From: Haplomitrium mnioides
Lineage: Eukaryota > Marchantiophyta > Haplomitriopsida > Calobryales
Direction of reading: 5' to 3'
Length of the DNA stretch: 64,000 bases
NCBI GenBank assembly: GCA_049999725.1
Contig: JBNGIS010039252.1
Span: 1-64,000 of the forward strand
Shown here: piece by piece, positions 31,146-43,014 of the stretch
Position numbering within the stretch: position 1 is the stretch's first letter
Layout of the letters: each line of letters starts with the position of its first letter
Notes under the pieces: generated by a model
What the model saw: the letters and a program-made list of their open reading frames with translations, nothing else
What the model was told of the DNA's origin: nothing
Database searches by the model: none
Translations under genes and position numbers: made by a program

Positions 31146-32586
31146 ATTAGAAGGTCCTCTTGTCAGTTTAGAAGTGTCGGTTCATAAAGTCTTTTTTTTG
31201 TATAAGTCTCCTCCGGATGTTAAACTGAAGGTTGTTCATTGCTGATTCTGAAGAGGTGAGTTGCCGATTCAAATTGCAATTGTATTCATAAGTAAAGAAT
31301 TCTTTGACACCCATTTTTCGGGATTGCAATAGTGGTGTTCTACGTCTGAATCCGGAGTAAAGAAGAGAATTTGCATAAGCGAGAACGAGAAATCAAGCCT
31401 GTTCTTGATGTGTCTGGAGGAACTTAATTTGGTAAGAACATGGTAATCGTGTAGTGCGAATTGTCGTCCGAGTGAGAGAAGGCAGAATTCGTTAAGGTTT
31501 TTCAAGAAAATCATCTGGAATTCTTAAGGGGGATAGAATCAACAAAGCAACCTAGAAAGGGAGTCGACTGCAGTATGGAGGGGTATCTCGAGCAGATCGT
31601 AGGGCCTACCTGATCGTTGAGGAGAGTAGGAGCCTTGTTAAATAGGCAAAGGGTTTGGGGAGGAATTAGTGAGAATTAACCTTGTAAGTCGGCGGATCTG
31701 CGAGGTGGAGTTCCAGTCGACGGACTGGGGATCGTTGGGAAATTCTTATTCTTTGCCCAAGGTGCATGTCTTAAATCTGAAAACTACAGCATACTCAGAT
31801 ACAAAAGGAAGGAGAGGGGAAGGAAGAAAATAGGAGAGAAAAAGAAGCTGCTCCTTAGTCCTTGTGATTCGCAAGGGAGAAAACGAATTGCTTGATGGAT
31901 GCGTGAGCATAAATACAGCGCAAGATTTGTGGAAGTTGAAAGTCAGAAAAGCAGAGGCAGAAAGGATCAACGAGATCCAAAGTATCAAAAGGACGCGAGT
32001 TGAATAGAGGCGAATAGCGGAAGTTTACGCTAGGAGAGTCAAAAGTTCAAAATCGGAAGAGTTCGGGATCTAAGTCCGAAGAAGGAAAATTCCGAAGTCC
32101 GAAGGAACTAGCGGAACGGCAGTCCAACTTCCAAGTGGAAAACGACATCGAACGGCGGGACTTCGAAGTGTACATTTGTTGCGGATTGGAGGAAGGTAAA
32201 AAGTGACGTCAGCAATCTTGTAGGGTAGAAGTTCAGTCAACGTACGGTGGAAGGACAAGAAAGGACGAGTCGGTCAAGCTTTCCAGTTGACTGCGGCGGC
32301 GGACGGATGGTCGAATCGAGTCAGAAGCAACACTTTAGAGGTGTCAGCTGGAGCGAGAAGTAGAGCTTTGGAACGGTCTATTTGACTTATTTAGATCCGA
32401 TCTTTAATTCTGGAATCCGATTTGGAGTCTGCTAAGTCTGATTGGGAACCTTGGAATGTCCTAATTTCTGAAAGAGTTATTTTTCTGAGAAACAAGACCT
32501 TTCTGTCACAAAATCCCTGTCTTCCCCGAGTAAAAGAACCTGAACAAAGATAAATCTCACATTGTCGGGATTCCCCGATCACTACA
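31146..32586 (+). mobile_element. Noncoding 3' part of insertion D, possible LTR
   Basis: No reading frame of note. A stretch near 32,370-32,400 (ttggaacggtctatttgac) resembles one near 28,748-28,766 (ttccaacggtcagatttgt), which hints at LTR homology. The region also holds the shared cassette (minus strand, 32,114-32,155) and a TGACGTCA palindrome (32,204-32,211). Confidence 0.35.
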
Positions 32587-33250
32587 TCACTACATATCCT
32601 CTTGTAAATATAGTTTTCATGCACATCATTTTTTATTGGTATAACTATGGCATATGCATATTCCTTATGTAACACCTCCACCAATCCAACCTCCAACAAA
32701 TCTTGTGTCATAGTTTGTGTCAAATCTCTTTCCACCTCATTCTAATGATACAAATGTCAAAACATTAGTGCGTCACTAGCCAACTCAATTTGAATGTGTG
32801 GTTCTATCAAGGTCCTAACACCCTTCATGCCAAAAATAGAACAAAGTGGATAACCATGCAAAAACTTATGTACCTCTATACTCTCACCTTCTGAACTCAA
32901 GTCCAACTTGTGCTTTCCATTACATTTCAGCCAATTACATTTTAGCAAAGCAAGATTTCAAGCAAGAGGATCACACAATACTTGTGGAAAAATATGGTGA
33001 AGTTAGATTTGCTTTGTGATATGCTGAAATGTCACTTGGGCTGAATCTGATCTTTGGAAATATCACTTGCTGCAGTTTCAGATTTTTTTGCTAGCCTAAA
33101 CATAGCATCCTTGGTGCATGATGCATTGTCCCTACAATAGCCTTGACTATCTCAAAAGGCTACATGTTGATTTTTGACAATTAGGTCATTCTAAAGAATT
33201 GCATTCTATGATGCTCAACCACTCTTATTCTTACAATTGAAGTGAGAAAA
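32587..33250 (-). pseudogene. Element E RT, N-terminal part, and upstream remnant
   Basis: Minus strand at 32,735-32,590: VERDLTQTMTQDLLEVGLVEVLH, then YAIVIPIKND, YIYKRICSD. This is the start of Ty3 RT (xVExxIxxLLExGxIxP...VVxPKKxG...RMCxDYR) with the box interrupted by insertion D after C-S-D. Sequence above 32,757 is decayed and may be the protease-RT spacer. Together with 27,880-28,485 it makes one RT. Confidence 0.65.
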
Positions 33251-33333
33251 TTCAAATCCATGGTTTGTCCCATCATATAGCGTTACTCAATTTCAACGAC
33301 AAATGCAACAGTAGTAGTACTAGTGGGAAAATC

Positions 33334-33342
<9 letters not shown>

Positions 33343-33389
<47 letters not shown>

Positions 33390-33399
33390 NNNNNNNNNN

Positions 33400-33446
<47 letters not shown>
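33343..33446 (+). repeat. (TC)n microsatellite containing a 10-N assembly gap
   Basis: An uninterrupted TC array fills 33,343-33,446 except for Ns at 33,390-33,399. The Ns mark a place where the assembly could not resolve the repeat, so the true length is unknown. Confidence 0.97.
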
Positions 33447-33449
<3 letters not shown>

Positions 33450-36090
33450 AACCAAACATGCCCACCCCTGAACCAAAGAGGTTGATTCCTACACCGAAGA
33501 AGCTAACCTCTGGACTGAATGACTCCCAACTGTTGAGGTTGATTACTGATCTTAAGAGGAGGATGCTTGAACCGAAGAGGCTGCTCTGTGTTTTCTTTTT
33601 TCTGAACCGAAGAGATTGATTTCTACATCGAAGAAGCTACTCCTGAACCTAAAGCTACGTTCTATTCTGATGTCCAAAACCAAAGGTACATTTGATCCCT
33701 GACCCGGCTGAACTCGACACCAAACATAAGGCTGAACTCGGAACGGATGACCGAGCCTGACCTGAAGGAAGGCTGACCCATAGATTGAAGGATGGCTGAT
33801 ATCTACACCGAAGGAAGACCGAATTTGAGATACGGAACCTGAGAGACCAATCTATACGAGACTGAACTCTGAATTCTGAATGGGCACATGGAAGGTGGAT
33901 CCAGATCTGAAGGAAGGGGGATCACATGAATCAAAACCTGTGCACCGAAGGAAGACCGAACGTGGGTGACTGAACCTGGGACCAGATCACACAAGTCCAA
34001 AGGAAGGGAGCATTAGAAGGCAAATCCTTGAATTGAAGAAAAGCTAACCCCTGTTTGAACTCTGAAACCTGAAATCAGAACCAGAAGATCAAACCCTGCA
34101 CCAAGTACAAGACTGAGCACCGAAGGAACTGTACTCCTATTCGAAGACTGACTTGAGAACCGAAGGATGATCCTAGCAAGACCGACCTCTAAACCAAAGA
34201 AGGCTGATTCCTGAACTGTAGAGACTGATTTCTGAACCGAAGGGAATGTTTCCTGAATTTTGACCTCCGAATTGAACATGCTGACCCCTGAACCGAAGAG
34301 TCTGACTCCTACACCGAAGAAGCTAACTTCTGGACCGAATGACTCCCAACCGCTGAGGCTGATTACTGACCTTAAGAGGAGGATCCTTGAACCAAAGAGG
34401 CTGTTTTCTGTTTTTTTGCTTTCTGTTTTCTGTTCTCTGAAGTGAAGAGATTGATTTCTGCACCGAAGAAGCTAACTCCTGAACCTAAAGCTAAGTTCTA
34501 TTCTGAAGTCCAAAACCAAAGGTTCAACTGATCCACGACCCGACTGAACTCAACAACAAACACAAGGTTGAACTCTAAACATATGGCCGAGCCCAACCTG
34601 AAGGAAGGCTGACCCATAGATTGAAGGATGGCTGATATCTACACCGAAGGAAGACTGAATTTGGGATACGGAACTTGGGAGACCAATCCATACGAGGTTG
34701 AACTTTGAATTCTGAAGGGGCAAATGGAAGGTGGATCCGGATCTGAAGGTAGGGGGATAACATGAATCAAAATCTGTGCACCAAAGGAAGCCCGAACGTA
34801 GGTGACTGAACCTGAGACTAGATCACACAAGTCCAAAGGAAGGGAGCACTGAAGGCACATCCCTGAATCAAAGGAAAACTGACCCCTGTTTGAACTTTGA
34901 AACTTGGAATCAGATGTAGAAGACCGAACCCTGCACCAAGTACAAGGCCGAGCACCAAAGGAAAGTCAATCACGGAAGAAGGTCTGGACCAAACCCTGAA
35001 CCGCAGGCTGAAGAAGAAACTACATTCCACATGATAAGCCGACAAAGAAGCTGTACTATGTACTTGGAAAGCTGAACCCCGAACCAAGAAAACTGAACTT
35101 TGAAGTCCAAAATCAAAGGTTCAACTGATCCCTGACCCTAGTGAACTCGACATCAAACAAAAAGCTGAATCCCGAATAGAAGGTCAAGCTTGACCTGAAG
35201 GAAGGCTGACCTTGAGATCAAAGGATGGCTGATATCTACACCGAAGGAAGACTGAATTTGGGATACGGAACATGGGAGACCAATCCATACGAGACTAAAC
35301 TCAGAATTCTGAATGGAAGGCTGATCCTGCCCCGAACGAAAGCTGATCTATGAATTGAAGACAAAACACATGGTTGCACACGAAAGGTGGTTCTAGAGGA
35401 AGGAGGATCATCAAAATCTGTGCACCGAAGGAAGGTTGAATGTGGGTGACTGAACATGGGACCAGATCTGAAGGCACTTGCCCTGAGGGAAAGCGGATCC
35501 CCGAACCAAAGGAAAACTGATCTCTACACAAATCCTGTCCTGCATCTTGAAATCTGTTCTTAGGCCTGAATCTGAAACCTGAAATCTGGTCTGAAACCTG
35601 AAATCTGCAACTTGAAATCTGCAACCTGAAATCTGAAATCCGACATTTGCAGTCCGCACCTTGAAACCTGAAGTCTGAAACAAAGAAGAGTGAACTTTTC
35701 AAAACACATGGTCTAACTCCGAAGGGAAGGCAAATCTGACTCTGAAGGAAGGATGATCATATGAAGGCGGATATCTACATCAAAACCTACACATTGAAGG
35801 AAGGCTGAACTTGGGCAAATGAACCTGGGACCAATTTACACAACACTGAAGCATGAACCATGAATGGAAGGCTGCAATCAATGAAGACCAATCGGAGGAG
35901 AAGGTGACCACACGAAGAGTGATACCTACATCAAAATCTGCACACCGAAGGAAGTTTGAACCGGTACTACAAACGAAACTGGTCCTTGATCATCATCAAA
36001 GTGAAGGACATCGACCCTGTATATCGGCTGGGGCCAGCTCACATGTGGTCCTCCGGTCACACACCGACTAGCTAGATAAATGTTCTTGTT
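33447..36090 (+). repeat. Degenerate tandem repeats, unit about 0.82 kb (locus F)
   Basis: Unit 1 starts at 33,451 (accaaacatgcccac) and unit 2 at 34,271 (attgaacatgctgac), 820 bp apart. The word ccaaaaccaaagg at 33,673, 34,510 and (as ccaaaatcaaagg) 35,107 shows a second interval of 837 bp and a third, shortened unit. Within units there is a lower-level repeat of ctgaaccgaaggaagg-type words. Open frames occur but match nothing and shift between units. Confidence 0.8.
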
Positions 36091-36185
36091 CATAACTCTT
36101 AACATACTCATCAGGACCTCCTCATTTACGATTTATAATTTAGGTTTTATTTCTGTCCATTCATGTTTGTCAAATTTATTCTGAG

Positions 36186-36367
36186 CTTAGAGACTAGAGA
36201 GAGCATTCACTTTACTCGTGGGCGTCGCCCCACCACTTTCTTTCACTTTGCTGCACGACTCGACTTACTTCACTCACACTTCGCTCGCACCTAGGTGCTT
36301 GCTGTATTTTTTCAGTCCCAATGGCCTTAGGGCTGATCTAGGACTTTATATGCAAATTCTATTCTAT

Positions 36368-36416
<49 letters not shown>
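36186..36416 (+). mobile_element. Retroposon-like 3' module with hairpin and T47 tail (locus F)
   Basis: It contains a short hairpin (stem GTGGG 36,218-36,222 with CCCAC 36,229-36,233), then gcacctaggtgcttg, the block ggccttagggctga (36,323-36,336), ggacttta, attctattct and a run of 47 T (36,370-36,416). A second copy on the opposite strand at 54,700-54,930 shares all these blocks in the same order. The shape (3' hairpin, conserved end, simple-sequence tail) is that of a SINE or LINE 3' end. No tRNA-like promoter boxes were identified. Confidence 0.6.
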
Positions 36417-36419
<3 letters not shown>

Positions 36420-36429
36420 CAGGTTAGGG

Positions 36430-37290
36430 CATTTCTTCAACATCTTTTCAACAACCTTTGTCTATGTTCTCAGCTCCCGCGCATCTCTCTCGATTCATGG
36501 AAGATTCGAGCTGCAAAATCAGAGCTTTTCTTGCACATCCAAAGAGAGCTTCCTTCTCCAAAGGATATGCATTTTTCTCCCAAAGGTGTGCATTTTTTTC
36601 AAAGTGAAATATGCTTCTAAAGAAGCTGTGGTTCAGTTGCAGGAGTCCAAATTTATCACGCCAAAAGAGCCAAGGTCGAATTGCGCTCTCTTTTGGCAGC
36701 CCGATTGGACTGGGCTCTCATCTAAGGAAGGTTTCAGAGTTGATTTTCTACAAGGAGGTGCATTTTCTTCCAAGGAAGCCAAGGAAGGTTTCAGAGTTGA
36801 TTTTCTACAAGGAGCTGCGTTTTCTTCAAAGGAAGCATCATTTTGAGATAGGGAGGTGCTGTTTCGACTCCCAGGGAAGCTACATTCCCCACCCACAAAC
36901 GAAAGATTGCAGGACTCGAGCTCCATAGCTCTATGAAATACTGAACAGGGTGGCATGAGTGCTAGGCTTGCAATAGGCTACAAAGAGGTGAGCTCTTCCA
37001 AGGAAGCCAAGGAAGGTTTCAGAGTCAAATTTCTACAAGGAGGTGTGTGTTCTTCAAAGGAATCATCATTTTCAGACAAGGAGGTGGTGTTTCGATTCCC
37101 AGAGAAGCTTCATCCTCCCCCCCCCACGAACAATAGATTGCAAGACTCGAGCTCTAGATCTCTATGAATTACTAAACAGGGTGGTAGGAGTTCTAGGCTC
37201 GCAATAGGCTACAAGGAGGTGTATTTTTATCAAAGGAAGCAGCATTCTCAGCCAAGGAGGTGGTGTCCTAGAGAAGAGGATGAGCTGGAG
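36430..37290 (+). repeat. Tandem repeat of about 230 bp
   Basis: aaggaaggtttcagag occurs at 36,725, 36,781 and 37,009; gcaataggctacaa at 36,970 and 37,201. Two nearly complete units of ~230 bp are followed by a partial one. A 56-bp step also occurs inside the first unit. Short frames read as repeats (KEGFRVDFLQGG) with no known domain. Confidence 0.75.
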
Positions 37291-37977
37291 GTGAGGCAGA
37301 TACAGTACGAAGGCCTCCAAGGAGCCTATAAAGACGTTGAGATGGAGGTAGAGGTGGAATCGCCAATAACGTAGTGGCGAGAAAATGACACTTGCTGATG
37401 CACAATCTTCACACGAGGCTCACGAATTCAGGCGGTACAACCTCCAGCCGGACTTTCTTTTACGCCCGCTTTTCCTTGCTCAACAGGTCCTAAAACCCAC
37501 CAACAATGCCACGCCTCAGGCAACCACCAACTCCCTCCCCAGCTCCTGCCTCTACTTAGCCCCCCCCCTTTCAGTTCCACTCTTTGATATCCACCTTTGA
37601 AGATCATAAACTCTAGGCCTTTGCATCCTTGATTTTGACCTATCTTTTGAGACTCGATGACACCCTCAACACAAAACTCCTGGCTGATAAGGCACGATAT
37701 GCAACTCTACAGGAAATCCTATGCGAAGAGACATAACAAAGAATGTTGTTAGAAGCCAAGACCACAAGACTTGAAGTACAACACAGTCGGGCAGTTACTT
37801 GAGGATCTTAGCAAAACTGAACAAAAAATCTCCTTATCGACTATGTCGCACCTTACATCCACACAAGACCTAGAAGCAAACCTCCACCAGAAAATGGAGG
37901 CACACCTGCAAGTCTAGTCACTGAAGCTTACACAACCCACTTCAGACATGTCGTCAATCATATGAGAAACCTTGCTA
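37291..37977 (+). other. Unassigned sequence, weak coiled-coil-like coding trace
   Basis: Around 37,660-37,780 one frame reads LRLDDTLNTKLLADKARYATLQ, then EILCEET, a stop and RMLLEAKTTRLEVQHS. This looks like part of a helical protein but is broken, and I could not place it in a family. The left part (37,385-37,600) is open but Pro/Leu-rich without motif. Confidence 0.25.
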
Positions 37978-38981
37978 GGCTTATGATCATTTTCTTACAA
38001 CTCTTTTTGACGTTTTCTAATAGCTTCTTGAATTTGCTTCCCTTCACTTGATCTTGTCTTAAGAGTTCTAACCTTTTAATTTTGTCGTCATGTTTCTTCT
38101 AGTAGACCAACTTTGCAACTTAGAATTTGTGTATTTTGTTGAAATCTCATTTTTGCTTGCATCATATTGCTTTGCAAACAACGTTACAACCACACTCTAT
38201 CTTCTGTTGCAACTCCTTGATATCACTTGATATTCACTTATCAATTTGATAGAGATGCAATACTTCATTCCGATGTGTTTCTTTTCTTTGTTTAGATAAA
38301 CTCACCAATATCTTCACAAGCACCTTCATCATTGTCTTTCTTTGCTTACTTCTCAAACGACATAGCCACAACATACCAAAAGAACTTCCAACATTTGGAA
38401 AGGGATTAACATGGGAGGATTTTTAAAATGTAGGATAGAAAAAACTATAGTATAGTACTAAAAAAAGATAAAGAGAGCGTAGAGGGAATAAAGAAAGAGA
38501 ATGATAGAAGAAAATGAAGAAGGGAGAAACATGAGATCTTTTTCCCCTTTTATATATGATACTTTAACATAACATAACAAAAACAAAAACATGATCTTGA
38601 CTTTACATGGCATAAAGATTATTCCCTTTTGGGAGTACATACCCTTTTATATAGCTTCTTTGACATTTGTCTTCTCTATTTCACTTGAGAGTTTTTAGTG
38701 CTTGTCTTCTGCTGATCTGATTATTTCATTATCTGCCTAGTGCTAAAATTATAAATCTACTACATATAGATTCTAATACATGAAATTCTACCAATTGAAA
38801 ATGTTCTTAGTTTGTTAGTATCATCACATTCATGTCTATGTTGCTTTTGGGAGTTGTTTTCTTGTTGATGTTGAGTCAATGCAAGTTATTGTGATCTCCA
38901 ATTCATGTACTTGAACACTCTATAATCCTATTTTGAACTCTATCTTATGTTGTAACAGATTCTTTGGTTTAAGCTATGAGG
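37978..38981 (-). mobile_element. 3' LTR of Ty3 element 2, truncated
   Basis: It matches 45,297-46,332 in the same orientation and 50,696-51,690 inverted, for example cttagtttgttagta and atctgcctagt blocks. A TATA box (minus TATATAAAAG, near 38,549-38,558) lies about 430 bp from the LTR start at ~38,981. Homology ends at 37,978, whereas the other two copies continue, so the rest of this LTR is deleted. Confidence 0.8.
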
Positions 38982-39099
38982 GTCCTTAGCGAACAAAAGA
39001 AGGTAGCGATACTTTTGGGCTAGAAACAGAATTGTGAGATTTACAAAAGTACAAGAAAGACAAAAAAATACACAAGACAGATATCAAGATTAGAAATGG

Positions 39100-39700
39100 A
39101 AAACACAAAGAGATATAATTTAGAAAGAGAAATTGAATGACTAAGACGTAGTACATTTGAACACGATTCTCATTGAGTTGTACAGCAAAGGTAGTGCCAT
39201 CAAGAGTTTCTAGAGTAAGATATCTATGTGCATGAACTTGTCTAACTCTATATGGTCCTCACCAATGGGTTTTTAGCATCAAAGAAAACTGAAGAAATCT
39301 CATATCAAAAATGAGAACTTAGTCATTGACTTGGAAGGATTTGTCCTTGATATTTTTGTCATTTCTGCGTTTCACCTGAAGTTGGTGTGAAAATCTCAAG
39401 ATAGAAGCAGTGATTATATCTTTTGTGAGTTGTTCTAAAGTTGATAATCTAGGCTCTAGTGATTCTCAAGAAGTGAGTCTGTTGGTTATCACCACGCATA
39501 AGAAAGAAACTTGGATTTCAATTGGAAGCAATAGTTCTTGGTCATAAATGAGATGAAAAGATGTGAATCCAATTGATGCTTTGATTATGGATCTGTAAGA
39601 CCAAAGTGAAAAAAAATAGATGTTCATCTCAATCAGATCAATGAACAAAAAACATCTTAGTGAGCATTACCTAAGAGACATGTAAAAGACTCATGTCCAA
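39100..39700 (-). pseudogene. Integrase C-terminal remnant of element 2
   Basis: The minus-strand piece at 39,648-39,466 reads LWSYRSIIKASIGFTSFHLIYDQ then ELLLPIEIQVSFLCVVITNRL. This is the stretch after the integrase core in OTA-type Ty3 elements (LWAYRTTxKTSxGxTPFHLVYG). The same region in element 3 is at 50,090-50,320. Upstream it joins directly to RT sequence near 39,700, so about 1.8 kb (rest of RT, RNase H, integrase core) has been deleted relative to element 3. The lower part (39,100-39,300) is the pol C-terminus. Confidence 0.75.
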
Positions 39701-40860
39701 CAACATTGTCAGAATGGTATTGATGAAAGGTATGGGAAAGTGTTGAGTTATATATGCATTCATGCCTTCAAATTGTGACAAACACAAGATGATTCATCCT
39801 ATTTTGGAACGACTATACTCGAGAAATCCAATAAGCTAGGCTTTCATGGGAGATGCTACATACATTCACCATTTTTGAAGTGTATTTCTTAACCAATTTT
39901 GATTATTTAGGATTTAGCTGGTAAGGTCGCCTACATATTGGTTTGGTATCCAAAAGAAGTTGGATCTCTTACTAGAATATAGATTGGGGGACTCCTGTCA
40001 TTTCATCATACTTCCAAGAAAACATATTGATATATTGATGAATCAAATTAAGGAAGCAAGTCTAGTCCTTGGTTGGAAGGCGATCGTAGATTTTTAGACT
40101 TCTATGTTGCTCATGAATGATAGAAGGGTCGGAAAAAGTTGCCTCAACTAGATTACAAGAAGAAAAGAGAGTGAGAAAGAAGTCACATTCATCCAAAGAG
40201 TCATCTTCATTGATAAAAATTGGTCTCTAGTGTAAACTAGAGATAAGTCATGGAAAATATCGTGAAGGTTCTGATGTGATATAGCTGGTATATGTGCATA
40301 CAAGGAAAGGTCGGCGCAATTGGTGGGGAGGAGGGGACCAATTGTTTGAGTTCTAGCAGAAAAGTCCATTTTTGTGCAACTCTAATTAAACTTGAGATGG
40401 ACGAGAAGGAAAGGATATTGGTTCCTTTTGAATGTGATGATGACTATATATTAGACGAGGTACTCTTGATCAGCAATATGTGTGGGAATATTTTTTAAAA
40501 CACCTAGTGAAATGATTTCACGACCATTGGCAAGTTTTAAAAGTAATGAAAACTTCTGTAGGGAAAAAATTGGATACTCAATTAGACTCATCGTTGATTT
40601 TGTCATTACAACTATAGCAGATCATGTGTCCAAATACTTGTTGGGGACAACAATGCCATCAATAAAAGCTGTTGTAGTCGGGGTACCAGCATTGAACATC
40701 AAAACCATATGAACTATAGAGGATTCCAATTTCGAGAAAGCCAAACTATGTACATGGATTGCACATCTTGGAGGGGCTAAACTATCAATTGGTGATTCAT
40801 GTGCTGTAGGAGGTGGACTATCAAGCTGTATTTTTAGGTGGGATGCATCATTTGCTTGCA
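39700..40860 (-). pseudogene. Protease and start of RT of element 2
   Basis: Minus strand: NAGTPTTTAFIDGIVVPNKYLDT followed by LIEYPIFSLQKFSLLLKLANGREI and LGVLKNIPT is the protease region. The same order is found in element 3 at 47,340-47,640, which helps identify it. Then comes decayed spacer, and near 39,730 YITQHFPIPFINTIL, the RT HFPIPFID box, where the deletion starts. The triad (family VDTGS) is not intact. Confidence 0.65.
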
Positions 40861-40983
40861 AATGAACAAGAGATGTAGACTCAATTGCTTGGTTGAGATT
40901 CTTGTTTCTGATTCTTAAATGAAAATTTGCGAACCTTGACCAGATTAACCAATTGATGTTTGCGTCGGGGAATCACAAGCACT

Positions 40984-41996
40984 TTACCTAGTGAACGGCA
41001 AGACAAAACTTGCATTTTCAATCGTTGACCAATAGTGATATTTGCAAGTTTCGTGTAGGTCTTGGAAAACATCATAATCATGTACAAACGACAAAGAAGA
41101 AAGTGATTCTGACTTTTGGGTCCAATTGGATTCTCTTATCGAGTCTTGGACATGTGGTGGTATGTAGTTAGTGTCACACATTGGAAGTAGGACAGTGTTA
41201 GGAGGTGTGATTGTTGCAAACTGGTGGGCAAAATCAAGCAATGGTTGAAATGTGTGAAAGTAGAATTGGGAAGAATGTGAGCAGGACGATGAATCTGGTT
41301 GAATGACGAGAGGAGAGGCGATTGCACTATGTGTAGAAAAAAGAGGAAGAGAAGGACTAGAAATATGTTGTGCGCTTAGAGAAGATCTTGAATGTAGTAA
41401 GTCTACTTCATATCGTAGAGTTATATTCACCGGATTGATTTCAACTTGATTCAAGTTGTGGACATTAGGATTCTGCAAAGGTGCCGAGAGAGGAAGGATT
41501 GAGACATTAGCGGGAGAAAGAATGGGCTGTGGTTTGGGCATACCACTCAAGTGCTGTGGCATCATTTTTGGTTGGACACTCTACTAACAATGGTAGTTTG
41601 TAATCTATGAAGGAGGGGGCTGTAATTCATCTGTTGTTGATAATGTCCTTGATTGTATCTGGACTGATAAGCTCGCGGTTGTGGTTGACATTGGGGATAA
41701 GCCAATTGTGAGAGATGTTGGTTTCATCCTTGATAGTATTGTTGAGTTCGTAGATGAGGATAGTCTTGGGCTATATGATCTGTTTGGTTGCAATTGTAGC
41801 AACTTTGTCCAAAAAGAGTACAAGTAGGCTGGAACTGATTTTTTAAGTATGTGAAATTGGATATGTTGTCTAATAACCATGCATTGGAGCCTGAAAATTT
41901 GGGTGGGCAGGCTAAGCAGTTGGTTGTGAGACTAGAAGTGGGTGATAGGCTGAAATGTTGCTTGAAGAACTTCCAATGTCGACTACGTTGTGGCAA
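40984..41996 (-). pseudogene. Gag C-terminus of element 2 with zinc knuckle and Ser/Pro-rich linker
   Basis: At 41,800-41,740 the minus strand reads CYNCNQTDHIAQDY, a CCHC knuckle (C-x2-C-x4-H-x4-C) whose last Cys has become Tyr. A 193-codon Ser/Pro/His-rich open stretch follows at 41,565-40,984 (no domain) and leads into the protease region. Part of it (near 41,090-40,990) matches the start of element 3 at about 46,970-47,060 in the opposite orientation. Confidence 0.65.
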
Positions 41997-42246
41997 CCTT
42001 TATGTGACGCCAAACAAGACACTCTTTGCTGGCATGATCAAAGGAAAGACAAATATCATACTAGATGCTTGAAGGGCAAGCCTTTAAAGGAGAGTGTAGT
42101 CGGCTACAACTTGTACACCAAATATTAAAAGCTATAGAGTTTATTGTCGACGGTGAAGTCAAATTGACCATTTGGATGTGTAAATTGGAAATCTAGTCAT
42201 CTAGTTTGGAAGTTACTTTAGCTAGCCTTGCTTCAAAATCAAAATT

Positions 42247-43014
42247 TTAACCCATAGAGGATTCAGGTTTCTTGAGTCCCGATGTGGGAACCGAGTTCTT
42301 GGACTCTGTAGTGAACCAATCATTAGAGGTGGAGGTGTGGGACAATGAAGAATGGCAAAAGGATTCTCTAGAAAAAGAGGAAGGGAAAGAAAAATGATCT
42401 TTTTGAAGCAACATTTTCTTATAAGACATAGCTAAATGAATGGCATGCTCAAGGATTTGAGGATCTTGGAGTAAGACATGTTCTTGGATGGAATTAAGAG
42501 GACCTTTGATAAGAAATCCAAATTGGTCTTTCTCAAGCGGGCTAGTTTGAAGTTTTCTTACAACGACTTTGAACGAATTACTACAATCATGCATAGACTC
42601 TTCAACATACATGTGGATATAAAACAATTCATCCCATGCCTTATCAAAATGACAAGTTGGTTGATAGCAATTTAGAAAAGTGTTATGAAGAGCGGGCCAT
42701 GTAGTAGTAGTGATTGCCTCACAAAACTACCAATTTATGGTATCGCTATTGAGAGTAGTTGCAAACTAGATGCGAAGACCATCATCAAGATCTCCAGTTG
42801 CAAGAGCAAGGGCAAGAAAGCGATTAAAGTAGGTATCTGCATCAGCTTGATCTACAGACACCTTGCTTGCAAACTTTGAACATGAATATTGAGAAGGAGT
42901 GACTCGCAAAAACACCATTGTAATGGGTACAAAGATTAATTTGGGCTCAACAGTAGGAGGAGGGGATTTCAGCAAATCATTCCTACTATTTTGATCAAAC
43001 GTGAACAATGGCAA
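42247..43014 (-). pseudogene. Gag core of element 2
   Basis: Minus strand: FRVTPSQYSCSKFASKVSVDQADADTYF-type piece, then YIHMYVEESMHDCSNSFKVVVRKLQTSPLE, DQFGFLIKGPLNSIQEHVLL and ILEHAIHLAMSYKKML. The last part resembles the C-terminal half of retrotransposon gag (F..GL...I...V....P.TLEEA...A...E). Several stops split it from the first segment. It sits between the LTR and the zinc knuckle, as gag should. Confidence 0.7.

Larger units (their letters stand above)
28486..32586 (+). mobile_element. Insertion D, 4.1 kb, inside the RT of element E
   Basis: The element E RT reads C-S-D on one side (32,587-32,600) and G-D-Y-R on the other (28,470-28,485), so removing D rejoins the RT box. Candidate borders are TG at 28,486 and CA at 32,586, flanked by tcacc (28,481-28,485) and tcact (32,587-32,591), a 5-bp target duplication with one mismatch. 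Inside is a plus-strand reading region without RT, protease or integrase. This fits a non-autonomous LTR-type element, but I could not demonstrate two matching LTRs. Confidence 0.6.

Noticed and set aside
32391-32735. A single 114-codon gene
   Set aside because: Only the upper half (32,590-32,735) is RT of element E; the lower half lies inside insertion D.
33265-33619. Open frames with Ser-Leu or Arg-Glu runs across the TC repeat
   Set aside because: Translations of a dinucleotide repeat with Ns; not genes.
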